Positions 11,488-21,885 of a stretch of 32,117 nt of DNA are shown here, in pieces; position 1 is the stretch's first letter, and each line of letters begins with the position of its first letter. A model generated the notes under the pieces. That model worked only from the letters and a program-made list of their open reading frames with translations, made no database searches and was not told the origin of the DNA. Location of the stretch: NCBI GenBank assembly GCA_018398765.1, contig JAHBMJ010000798.1, forward strand, positions 1 through 32,117, written 5' to 3'. Source of the DNA: Chromera velia (taxonomy: Eukaryota > Sar > Chromeraceae). Position numbers and translations under genes: made by a program.

Positions 11488-13422
11488 TTTTTCTTTTCTT
11501 TCTTCCTTTCTTTTTTTCTTTCTTCCTTTCTTTTTTCTTTCTTTCTTTTTTTCTTTTCTTTCTTCCTTCCTTCATTCCTGCTTTCCTTCCTTCCTTCCTT
11601 CCTGCCTGCCTCCCTCTTCTCGTCTTCTCTTCTTTTCTCTTCTTCCCTTCATTCATTCATTCATTCAGCCATTCCTTCTGCCTTTCGGTCCTTCCTTACT
11701 TCCGTCTTACTTACCTACGTACTTACTTGTTTCCTTCCTTCCTTCCTCCCTTCTTTCCTTCCTTCCTTTCTTGCTGTTTTTTTTTTTTTCTTTCTTTCTT
11801 TCTGTGCTTTTGGTGTAGGTGCAAAGAAGAAGAGGGGCAAAGAGAGAAGTCTGTGTGTCTGTGGTGTGACTGTCTGTCTGTCTGCTTGCAGTTTTCTTCA
11901 GGATGAGTTCCCTGAGGAGGCCAAATTCGTGTGCTTCGGCTTTCAGATCGATGCACCCTGGGATGTGTGTGTGTTTAGAAATTGGGAGGATCTGCGCGCT
12001 GTCGGCACCCACGTGTGGAGACAGTTGCTTGACTCTGGATGTCTGAGAGACCCGGCCTTAGCTGCATTTTTGGGTGACTTGGGGGGGGTGCGGGACTTGT
12101 GTGATCGCCGCATGGAAGAGCTGATGCCTCTGTGGGGCACTGCTAGGTCCAGCCCCACACGTGCGGCTTGTCAGAAAGCGTTGATTCTCAGAGAGTCAGT
12201 TGGCTTTGCGATTGGGGGGGGGAATTCTGTTGAGTTTCTCGAGGAAATTGTGGGGCTGGCCCAAGAGGGGAATATGACCCTACACGAAATGTTCGTTTCC
12301 AGATTAATGCTTGTGGGAGATGCGACGTTAGATGAAGACGGCAACGAAATTGAAGAGAAGGATTTTGTGTGTGATCTGCCGGTTGTTGCTGCAGCAGCCA
12401 CAGGTCGCATTGACGTTCTGATGTGGCTTTGGAACCACGAACCTCCGTTCGCATATGACGAAAGAGCCCTTATGGCGGCTGTGTATGACCGGCAGCCGGA
12501 AACTTTCCGTTGGCTTCTGCAGAATGGATGGTATGGTATCATGGGGGGGTCATTGTGGGATGTCGTAAGTAGAAGTCCTGTTCCTCGTTTATGGGAAATT
12601 TTGGAAGAGGAGGAAGAGGGGGGCATTAAATATGAGTTAATTTTGAGGGGATTTTTAGAATTTATTCGGGATTTGAGAACAGAGAAGGAGAGGGAAGAGG
12701 AGCGAGAGGCGCTAGAGACAAGTCTGCGGTGGTTGATCAATCGCTGTACGACAGACCGCCGTTTCCCTCATGTACCATCCGTTTTCTCTTCATCAAATCT
12801 AGGCCCCCTGATGCGGCATGGTGACAGTTGGTGGGTGGACCTGCTCCGTGGGGTGTTGTCCATCCACGACCGAACGTCGGCCCGGGGGGGGATCAGGACT
12901 CCGCCGATGGACTGGGCCTCTTTGCTCAAGACGCTCGCAAAAGAGGGGTGCATCGAGGCGGTGTCCGTGGTAGAGAAGAAAACGGATCTCTGTATGTGTC
13001 CAGTGGGGTCGGAACTGCACATGGCCCATTGCCTGGGCACTTCGGGGCCCACGAGGGGTGACCTGGTCGGGGCAGTTCGTGCTCTGAATGCCTCCACACT
13101 GCCCTGGCTGCGTGAAAGGTTGTCAGTGAGAAAAGGAAAAAGCCGCAGGGAAAGATGGAGTCAATGTTATCGGCAAGAGAAGCATGAAGGGCCGCAGGGA
13201 GGGGGTCGGCCTCGGACAGTAACAGAGCTCCCGGTGTGGGGTGAGAATGAACTGGAGGGGAGTGGGGGTCTGCCTCTGATGGTAGAGCTTCCGGGTTGTG
13301 TGGAGAAACTGATGGCTCATCGGAGGGATTTTCTGGTTTCGGACTCCTTCGTGGCGTGGAAAAGAGCTGAAATGGAGAAAAGCACTGTGATCGATTTTAT
13401 TTTAGCAAACCGTGACCTTTGA
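9364..13422 (+). CDS. F-box-like / ankyrin-like repeat protein, 2 exons, 725 aa
   Basis: Exons 9364-10010 and 11892-13422, joined in phase 2 (CTCAG|GTCCGT donor, CTTGCAG acceptor). The start is ATG at 9364; the TTG before it is not used. Residues ~14-45 (SRVLLFHGDSVLYRLVNKQF) resemble an F-box helix pattern. Ankyrin-like helices follow: one is created exactly at the splice junction (YLAMKTGNTQVL + SFLQDEF, ~205-225) and another lies at ~378-428 (VVAAAATGRIDVLMWLWNHE, ALMAAVYDRQPETFRWLLQN). Repair of the motif across the junction supports the splice choice. An acidic/Arg coiled-coil-like segment (KEREEEREALE) follows. F-box/ankyrin proteins commonly act as substrate adaptors of SCF ubiquitin ligases; that role is inference. 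The F-box and ankyrin matches are weak, so 'helical repeat protein' is the safe reading. Confidence 0.83.
10521..11816 (+). repeat. ~1.3 kb (TTTC)n / (TTCC)n polypyrimidine tract inside an intron
   Basis: From 10521 nearly every base is T or C, mostly TTTC with TTTTC, TTCC and T-run variants. Only rare purines occur (ATT at 11030 and 11041, single Gs, CATT repeats near 11650). It fills most of the 1,881-nt intron of the ankyrin-like gene, in the sense orientation, ending about 75 nt before the acceptor at 11891. Both strands give long spurious open frames (Phe/Leu/Ser or Lys/Arg/Glu). Such homopurine-homopyrimidine mirror tracts can form triplex (H-) DNA. Confidence 0.95.
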
Positions 13423-14475
13423 TATCTTATCTAGATAATATATCTAATTCATCTTGAATTACTACTACTACTATGTACGTCATCAAGCGACTTAAACGGC
13501 AGCAGTTGTGTACTAACCTAGTCACCAACGGCGAATGATAGTCAGGATTATGATAGATTAGGATTAGGATGTATGTTCCGGGTTTCAACCAGGGTTTGTC
13601 CCGAGGCTAGTCCCGAGGTCCACTGCCGGGGGACGGCTTGCACCATACATTGCTATAGCCTAGCAGCCTGAGGGTTAGAGCTCGCTCAGTACATGAGACC
13701 ACACTGAGTCAGTGAACCGTGGGTAAAACCTGGAACATCAATGCTATACAGCCTATGCTATATGACAGAGAGTATATGCTATGAGTCTACATAGTGAGTG
13801 AGACGAGTAGAAACTAGCTTGCAATTGTCCAAGTATCAAGAGGTCTGAGTCTGACTAGCAGTCTGAACTTAGACAGACAGCCATGAAGGAACTAACCGGC
13901 TTTGCGCGCGCCCCTCTACAAAAAAACTGACAATACCACCTTACTTGCTTCTTAGTCTCGTACACATGCAGTACCATCTGTGAGAGAAGTGAACAGATAG
14001 ACAGCTGAAAACTCTGAGTGCAGGCATGTAGGCTTTAAGCATCAATCTAGCCAGCAAGATGATTGTATACTGAAGTATGCATTGTGGGATGATAGCCTTT
14101 GCGGCAGCCTTTCTTATAGAAAACATGCCTGTGTATGGTAAGATGTATCATGCATGATCGACCATGATGTGTCCGTGCGATCAGTTTGTGGGGCATGTGC
14201 AAACATCCGCAATGATTCCGTATCGTTGGTTGAATTGGGGGGAGTGAGCAAGACGATCAGTTTCATGCAGATGTCGCGCTTGCTGATTGATTGATTGATC
14301 GAATAGAAATCTGTTCTAGCATTGCCTGGTATGACATCCACTTGTTGTATGGAGATTCTGAAGACACAAACGTTGCCTGTATGTCTAGCTATCTGTATAG
14401 TAGTATATACAAGGTAAACGGACATAAAGCAATTGAGTGTGACAAGGCAGCAGCAGTCACATTCCGTAACACCAC
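13423..14475. other. Non-coding region downstream of the ankyrin-like gene
   Basis: No open frame with domain or splice support was seen. The 3' UTR of the plus-strand gene is expected at the start. The rest is unremarkable AT-rich sequence with a repeated TCCCGAGG (near 13600-13620). Confidence 0.5.
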
Positions 14476-15185
14476 CCTAGGCGTCGGCTAAAGAGAAAAA
14501 AAAAAAAAGATCCCCCTGGCTCTAGGGATTATAAAGATTAAAATCCTGGATCCTAGAATTTTAGAAATGAATGCCAGGATTTTATGGGATTATACAGGAT
14601 TTTATGGGATTTTAACATAAACAAAAAAATGAAATAAAAGTCGATCACGATCGATGCCAGTTATCCCTTCTATGCAGCCTTGAAGTGTGTCATTCATCTT
14701 TGAATTTAATTTTATTAAAATTTATTCATTTCTTTAAAATCCTGTAAAATCCCGTATAATCCCGTATAATCCCATAAAAGCCCAGGAAGAGGCTAGGATT
14801 TTAGTTTTTTTCCAGGATTTTAGATTCTAAAATCCTAGGTGCAGCGATTATATTTTTAATGTTAAGAGTCCAGCAGAATCCTGGGCAAAATCTGTAAAAA
14901 TCTGTGAAAATCCGCTAAAATCCTGGCCAAAATCCCGAAAAATACGCTAAAATCCTGGGCTAAAATCCCGTAAAATCCTGGCTACCTGCAAGGTAAACCC
15001 TTTACTTTTTTTTTTCTTTTTCAGTCAAACAAATTCAAACAACGGTTGTTCAACTGTTGTTCATGTGTTGCACAACTGTTGTTAGGTGATGTTGAGGGTA
15101 AAAAAGTAAAAAAGAAAGAAAAAAAAAATATTTCCTCTGATCTAGCCTCTGATCGTTTATTTTTGTTCTTTAGCCGACGCCTAGG
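14476..15185. mobile_element. MITE-like element with 19-bp TIRs
   Basis: CCTAGGCGTCGGCTAAAGA at 14476-14494 is repeated exactly, inverted, at 15167-15185. ACCAC flanks the left end (14471-14475) and recurs one base beyond the right end (15187-15191), a likely 5-bp target duplication. Inside are many copies of a GGATTTTA / TAAAATCC motif that are direct on the left (about 14565-14610) and inverted on the right (about 14738-14780), so the element can fold back on itself. It is ~710 bp and AT-rich, with no coding capacity: a non-autonomous DNA transposon. Confidence 0.75.
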
Positions 15186-16786
15186 TACCACCATGATACA
15201 GTCCCCCCCTCATTAATATTGTCCTGAACTAGGTCCTAAATTATATTGAGTTAAGTATGGGGTGCCAGTGAACAGGACCCTAGCAAAGGATGATTTAAGG
15301 ATCAAGAAAAACTAAGTTTAACTGACGAGCTAGAGCTTCGAACAACCTCAATTTATGCTCAGCACTAGGCTCAGCAGTAAAACATCATGCATTGAAATAA
15401 TTCATCGAGTTCCTCAGTTAACTCAGTCAGTCTATGCACGGCGTCCTCTTGTCTCCCTACCGTTCATGATGTGTCTGTTCAACACCATGCGACGGGAGGA
15501 CAACGAAGAGAGAACAAATTAAACCAAGTCTCACTGCCTGTCCCGTGGATATTCACATCAGCATCAATCGATCAATGTGGTACAATGTGGTGGATCATGG
15601 AACGGACGATTGGTCTTCCCTCCCCACCTGTATGACTCCCCACAGGTCTAGGGTGGATTTGCCCTCACGTAAAGCGTTATTTTGAATTACTTCTCCGTCT
15701 CTGTACCCAACGATGTCACACGTGATTTGTAGACCCAGTCATGCATGCACTGACCAACTCGAAAAATCTGAAGAGACGGAGAGGAAGAAAACATGGAGAG
15801 AGATGTGAAAGGACGACGACGCGATGCTCAGAATTCCATGTCACTGCTGTCACGATCGACTTTGCGACACTCTGCAGCAGGAGGGACGAAAAAAGACAGA
15901 GCGAAAGAAGGAAGGAAAGAAAGGCAGACGGAGAGAGAGGGAGGGAGAGAGGGAGAGAGAGAAAGAGAGAAAGAGAGAGAGAGGGAGAGAGAGAGAGAAA
16001 AAGAAAGGAAGAAGCGAACGCAGCACGAGTCAACCATTTTTCGAAAACAGCAAAAGCACATGGGTGCAGAAGGAAGGAAGGAAGGAAGAAGCGACCAAAG
16101 GCATGGAGCCCTGAGAGAAAGGAAGATCCCCTGGAAGGGTGGAAGGGAGACCATCAAAGAACCACTTCCATCCTTCCATCCTTCCTTCTTTCTTTTCTTT
16201 CATCCTTCCTTCTTTCCTGCCTTCCTGCCTTCCTTTCTTTCTTTCTTTCTTTCTTTCTTCGTTTCTTTGTTTGTCTGCTTGTTTGTTTGTTTGTTTCTTT
16301 CTTTCTTTCTGTCTTCGTTTATTTATTTCTATTTTTTCTTTCATCAGTCATCTCATCATTTGATGAAAAAGTGGGCAGCCATGCATCGTGCAGGGACACA
16401 GAAAGCATCATGCAAAGAACTTGTTGGTGGATGCCGAAGGGAAAAACAAGAAGAAGAAGAAGAAGAGATGAAGAACCAAACGTGCAGGCAGCAACCAAAT
16501 GTGGAAGCAAACACGCACTCGTCTTTTCTTTCTCTTTCCACTCGTAAGACACACAGGCAGGGCATCAAAAGGATGGCCACATGCCATCCCAATAAAAGAT
16601 CAAGGAAGATTGTCTCCGTTCCGAACCAATTCCTTTCAATCTGAAAAGGCCGACTCTCTCTTTTGAACTCTTCCTGTACAAACCACAATTGCACTTATTC
16701 AGAGTAACAGAACATCCGGCTTCGTGTTCTCTCCCCTCACTCCCGCAGGCCGACGTCTCTTCTCGAGCGGTATTCAGATTGTCTGT
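15186..16786. other. Non-coding region with opposed purine and pyrimidine tracts
   Basis: The plus strand is A/G-rich at 15893-16015 (GAGA, GGAAG, AAGG) and C/T-rich at 16165-16350 (CCTTCC, CTTT, TTTG). The open frames here are low-complexity Arg/Glu or Phe/Leu/Ser strings produced by the repeats. No splice-supported exon was seen. The 3' UTR of the minus-strand SANT gene should lie just below 16786. Confidence 0.6.
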
Positions 16787-18045
16787 TCAAAAGAGACCGA
16801 AGAATTTCTTCTCTTCTTCTCCACTTTTGTCATTTTCGCCCAACGTCCGTGCAACCATAGTGACGCCCTTGCCTTTTCCTCCTGCCCTCTCTTCATATGA
16901 AGTCGGCCTTCTCTTCATTTCCATCTCCTCTATCTGCTCGTCTGTCGGAGGCAGACCGAGAAAGAATCGAAAATCCCTCGGCCGCACCTCCGACATCACT
17001 GCCGCATACTCCCGACCTTGCTCTTCTTGCTTCTTCATCTCCTCTCTTTCCTTTTGAATCTCCGCAAATCTCTTCGCCCCAACTTTTGCCTTTAACGCTG
17101 CATCCAGCCCAGCTTGTTGATTCTCATAAAATCTCCTGTTCCTACCCAGAATGCGGCGTCCCTGAGGGACCTTCACTTGGCCGTTCATGATCACAGGCTG
17201 AGAGTACACCAACAGCCCCGAATCCTCACTCAAATTAAACGCCGATGCATTTTGGCCCTTTCCGACCTTCCTATATTCGAGGGACTTCGACTGGAGACGG
17301 CACTCATCTGGAGTCTTTCCGGGGACATACGAGGCGATGTCCCTCCAGTAAGAGTCCTCGTCAAAGTCCCAGGCGGCGCCCCTACCAGGGATCTCCTTCC
17401 TCGCCTTCCGAAGCTGGTCCATCTGCCTGTCCGACCACGGAGGAGTTTCTTTCTTGGCCCTGCAAAGAAAGTTTTGATTGACTGAAGGAAACCAGACCTC
17501 ACTACTGTTCATTACAATGACTCTCGCACGCCTGCCAGCAGAGGTCTTCTCCTGAGGAGAAGGGGAAAAAAGAGGGAGTCTAGTATGTCTTCTGACACAG
17601 GCTTTCGACCGGCACAGAGAGGAAAGAACAAAACAGGAGAGCTGCGGGAGAGGACAAGGAGGGTAGGATTGGGGAAGAGTTTTCAGGGAGGGATTCTGGA
17701 GGAGAGGAGAGAGACGGGGACATTACAGCACGAAGAGCTGTGAAGAAGAGGTCTCCCAAACACCACACAGACTTTCGAAGAGAAGCGCGTGACTTCATGC
17801 ATGTCACCATCATGTTGCAACCCACGAGATCCACTTCGAGGGAGGCTAAATCGCTCACAACAAGCAGATCCTTGCAGAGCTTACCCGAAACAGGCTGACC
17901 CGAAGCGGTTTGCAGAGAGTGCAGACTGAGCGAGGCTGTTCGTGAGCTTGGGAGAAGAGGGAGCGAGGAATGCTGCACGCACCCCACAGCCTGGCAAGGA
18001 CAAAGCCAGAGAGGGGAAGGCCAGGAGGACCTGGAAGACCTTCAT
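16787..18045 (-). CDS. SANT/Myb-like protein with predicted bipartite plastid leader, 2 exons, 277 aa
   Basis: Exons 17885-18045 and 16787-17459, joined in phase 2 (TTCGG|GTAAGC donor; TTTCTTTGCAG acceptor). The first exon is short: its open frame ends at the TAA inside the donor. It encodes a hydrophobic leader (MKVFQVLLAFPSLALS) with a plausible cleavage after Val-Arg-Ala24 just before Ala-Phe26, then a Ser/Ala/Asn/Lys-rich stretch, as in plastid preproteins of complex algae. Residues ~60-116 form a SANT/Myb-like domain (Trp62, Trp84, Trp92, then DIASYVPGKTPDECR), closest in style to the second-SANT type of zuotin/DnaJC2 or KNL2 proteins. The remainder is charged and helical, ending KKFFGLF. 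SANT domains bind DNA, histones or other proteins; a plastid role is inference. An ATG at 17512, in frame with exon 2, could give a leaderless form. Confidence 0.82.
17460..17551 (-). other. Alternative 3' splice region and internal ATG of the SANT gene
   Basis: A strong acceptor (CCCTTCTCCTCAG after a long T/C run) precedes 17551, 92 nt upstream of the acceptor used in the main model. Use of it with exon 1 shifts the frame into a TAA. The same stretch is open in the SANT frame and contains ATG at 17512. A transcript that starts inside the intron would therefore encode a SANT protein without the leader. Confidence 0.45.
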
Positions 18046-18635
18046 GCTCAGACGAAGAAGGAGACTGCTCGCTTTAGACGGAGACGAAATAATCAGACGG
18101 ACAGAGCCGTCAATCTACGAGGATGTGAGATTGTCCTGTTCTTCCACGAAAGCCTCGAAGAGTAGATCGGTGCACTTCTAACTGTCGACGCATGTGCATG
18201 ATGAGTATCATGGAGTTCATTGGAGTTTTTTGTACTGATCAGGTTGGCTAGCTCGAAGATCTTGTAACAGACACATTGAATGATAGAGACGGCCCCGGAA
18301 AGACGTGGCCGCGGATGCTTGTGGGGCACTGAGAAAAATGGATTTTTCTCCTGCCAACAGAATTTCTTTTTCTGAACGGCCGGACGTCGGAGTGCATGGT
18401 CGTCGGAATCAGCCGACGCGGTGAATACAGCTATAGCTCTGTTTCTTTCTGACTTGACTTCACACGAGCAGAGGTCCTAGGCAGAATCAGAAACAGAACC
18501 GATGTGATTGAAAAGGTGGTCTATGAACTGCCAATGTATGGCCCATTACTTTTGAGTCAAAGAAATATGAGTGTGGGTGGTGCGGCTAAGGAGGTGGTTG
18601 TGTCTCTGTGGCCCTCACATTTGTGGAGGCCTTGA
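18046..18635. promoter_or_regulatory. Bidirectional intergenic region between the SANT and PPR genes
   Basis: This 590-bp gap lies between two divergent start codons, both of genes with predicted plastid leaders. No TATA box or obvious repeated operator-like element stands out. Shared promoter function is inferred only from the head-to-head layout. Confidence 0.45.
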
Positions 18636-21600
18636 ATGCACTCCCTTCGCACAATTTTTGCATCATCCAACCCCATCTTGGTCTTACTGTACCTTGTGCT
18701 CAGTGCTCTCCTCACTCAGGTCAACAGCTTCGTGCTGGCAGGGCCGGGAGGGGGCGTCTCTTTCGTCCGTTGCCGACGAAGCCCGAGACGCCTCCCGGGA
18801 GAGGAGTGGGTGTTGCTTGGTTACGGTCCGAATGCATCCCCGGCTTGCGTACTGTCAGCTGGAATGTCAGAGAACGGGAAGGATGACGGCTTCACCCGTC
18901 TCGGGAGACACCCGGGAGTCGTGGAGGGCGGTGCTTTAAAGAGGTTTGTAGCCTTGCTTTTGTTTCCCGCCACCGTTGTGCACCATAACGGTTGATCATT
19001 CCGTGTGCATGTGGTTTGTTGTCTGCAGACGAACCCTTCAGAGGCAGAGAGGGCGGCCCTGGAGACCCAAACAGGCTGCGAGGTCTCACTTGACCGCCGG
19101 GGTGGATGCGCGGATGCGCAGCGGAGGGCGTGTAGAGAGGGGAGAGAGCGAACGCACGCTCAAGAAGTGCAACGCCAGAATCGTGCAGCTGTCTCGACAC
19201 CCAGGGGGGACTAGGTGGAGAGAGGCCGTTGCGATTTTGGAAGACCTCAAAAGGAAGGGCCCTGAGCCGAATGTTTACATCTACAGCTCAGTTATAAGTG
19301 CCCTGGCCAAACCGCGTGACGGAAGTCGGTGGCAAGACGCAGTTGCTTTGTCAGAGGAAATGAAAGAGAGGGGGGTGGAGCCCAACGTGTTCACTTACAA
19401 CGCGTTGGTCAGCGCTTTACAGAACGCTCCCGGGGGCAGTGAGTGGGAACTTGCCCTGCAGCTATTCTCAGAAATGCAAAGTAAAAACATAAAACCAGAT
19501 GTATTCACATACAGCACTTTGATTAGTGCCTTGGAGAGTGCGCGGGGAGGCAGTGAGTGGAGGCGAGCGGTTTCTTTGTTTGAAGAAATGGAGTCTTCCG
19601 GGCTCCGTCCGAATGCCTTCACGCACGCAGCGCTCATCTCCTCGTTTGCCAAGGCATCCCCTCACAGCGAGTGGGAGCGTGCTGTTGCCGTGTTTGATCA
19701 GATGAAGAAGAAGGGGCAGCGTGCAGACGCCCATGTGTTTAACTCTTTGTTGAATGCATTTGCGCGAGCAGAGGGCGGCAGTGAGTGGGAGAGAGGAATG
19801 AATTTATGGGAAGAAATGAAGGCTTTGGGTGTGCGTGCAGATCGTTATACTTTTGGCAATTTGATTGCGTTGATGGAGAGGGTCGAGGGAGGGGGCCGGT
19901 GGCAGCATGCGGTTTTCTTTTTTGATGAAATGCAGCGCCGGGGTTTTGTACCTGATGTCGCAGCATTCACTTCTTTGATTGGTGCACTTGGAAAGGCAGC
20001 AGAGGGCAGTCAGTGGGAGAAGGCGTTAGAGGTGTTTGAGGAAATGAAGGCGAGGAGAGTCCAGCCGGCCACCTCTACGTATATCGCACTTTTGAATGCA
20101 CTGGCACGAGCGCCCAGGGGCAGTGAGTGGAGACGGGCAATGAGTGTATTTAAAGAAATGAAAGTGTCTGGGGTGTCTCTGCCCGTTTCTGCGTACAACT
20201 CGCTGATAACAGCCTTCGGACTGGCTGGGGGGGGAAGCGAGTGGGAGAGGGCCATTGAGGTTTTTAGGGAGATGATCGAGGAGGCCGGTCTCACCCTCAA
20301 CGTGATTACGTTCAATGCACTTCTCTACGCCCTGCAGAAAGCTCCTCACAGGAGTCAATGGAAGCTGTCCCTGGAGATTTTTGACTTGATGAAACTGAAA
20401 GGTTTAGAGCCGGACGAGGAATCTTTCTCGTGCGTCATTGGGGCGTTAGCAGAGGCGGGGGGGAAGGGGGGGGGGAGTGAGTGGCAATTGGCTCTTGACA
20501 TGTTTGAAGAGATGAAAGAGACGAATGTGTCACCGAGTGAGTTTGTGTTTGAGGGTCTTTTGAGAGCTCTTGCGCGAGCTGAGGGTGGTAGTAAGGTAGA
20601 GGAGGCTAAGTCCGTATGGAGTGAAATGGAGGAAGCGGGAGTGATCCCATCCGATGTTTTGTATAATGCGTTTTTTGGTGTTTTGGAGAAAGCGGCCGGG
20701 GGGAGTTTGTGGGAGGATGCCTTGAAACTGTTACGTCAGATGGTGGCTGAGGGTGTGAGGGTAACGGTGGAAACGTACACTTCTGTCATCACCGTCCTGT
20801 CTCATGCAAGAGACGGCAGTCAATGGGAGTGTGCAGCTGGTTTGTTTGAGGAGATGCAGCAGGAGGGGATAGAACCGGACTGCCATGCATATAACGCACT
20901 TTTGTGTGCGTATTTCCGTGCGTCTTGTGGTAGTCAGTGGGAGCGTGCGTTAGAATTGGTGGGTGTGATGGAGAGGGAGGGGGTGATCCCTGACACCCGA
21001 ACCTTCAACGCATTGATCACCTGTCTAGAGAAGGGGGGGGCGGGGAGTCAGTGGCAGAAGGCACTGTGTGTGTTTGAGAGAATGAAGAAGGCAGGTGTCA
21101 CCCCTGATGTGATTACATTCAACGCCCTTCTGTGTGCGTTGCGGAAAGCGCCCGGGGGGGCGCAGTGGGAGGTTGCGCTCTCCCTGTTGAATGGGATGAA
21201 AGCCGCAGGAGTGAAAGCGGATGTCGTGACGTACACTGAGGTTGTGAAGTGCCTCGGTGGTCGGTGGGAGAAGGCGATGGAGATTAGAGGTGTGATGGAG
21301 ACCGAGAAGGTCCGGCCTGACAAGAGGTTTTTGGAGGCTTTTGCAGAGTCACTTCTTGCAGGTGGGAAGAGGGAGGAAGCAGGAGAGGTGTTGGAAGAGA
21401 TGAAAGAGGCAGGTCTGTTCCGTCCGTGGAGTTGTCGAGATCCCCCCTGCACCTCCCCTGAGGGTCTTGCCAACAGGGTATGGGGTGGTTGTACTGATTC
21501 TGACATGCGGACTGCAGCGATCATGCGTGAAGAGCTCGGGCAGGAGCAACCCAGCAGGGGGAGGCTGGGGATGTGGGGGGAGGAGTTCGGGTCTTTGGTT

Positions 21601-21885
21601 GATGGGGGGGACCGTGAAGAGGATGGTAGAGGCTTAGTAGAGTCGGAGGTTCCGCGTCTGTCTGATAGTTCCTTCGCATTTGTTGAAGAGCAGGAAAGAG
21701 AGGAGGCATGCTCCGGGTTTGTTTGGGAGCAGTCAAGGAGGAAGGGCCACCTTCTTTTAGGGTCTGAAAGAAGGAGTGAGAGTGAACGGGTTGGAATGTT
21801 TGGGCGGAGGGTGACTCTGTCGAGAGCCCCGGAAACGAGAGCCTCCAAAACAAGGGGGCGGAGAGATAAGCAAGGAGCGCTCTAA
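18636..21885 (+). CDS. Plastid-targeted P-type PPR protein with ~20 repeats, 2 exons, 1,054 aa
   Basis: Exons 18636-18943 and 19029-21885, joined in phase 2 (AAAGAG|GTTTGT donor, TTGTCTGCAG acceptor). The N-terminus has a hydrophobic core (ILVLLYLVLSALL) and a predicted cleavage Val-Asn-Ser31 before Phe32, then a Gly/Arg-rich transit-like segment: the bipartite leader of complex plastids. From about residue 146 to 890 run ~20 pentatricopeptide motifs (type FTYNALVSAL...EEMKERGVEPN). Their period is mostly 38 rather than 35, because nearly every unit has an inserted Gly-Gly-Ser-x-Trp between helix A and helix B. The ~150-residue Arg/Glu/Ser-rich tail has no SMR, E or DYW domain, so it is a pure P-class protein. 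PPR proteins bind single-stranded organelle RNA and act in its stability, splicing, cleavage or translation. The exact target is unknown. Confidence 0.95.

Noticed and set aside
10025-11906. Long Lys/Arg/Glu (minus) and Phe/Leu/Ser (plus) open frames of several hundred codons
   Set aside because: They are translations of the (TTTC)n tract. Stops are absent only because the repeat cannot form them, and the gene on either side splices the tract out.
13560-13640. Possible tRNA or small structured RNA (GGTTTCAACC-like box)
   Set aside because: No cloverleaf could be drawn and the A-box is missing.
15741-16644. Plus-strand frames of 268 and 283 codons
   Set aside because: Composition follows the GA and CTTT repeats and changes abruptly with them; no paired splice sites or domain.
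19395-21848. Several minus-strand frames across the PPR exon
   Set aside because: Antisense shadows of the repeat array; none shows a domain.
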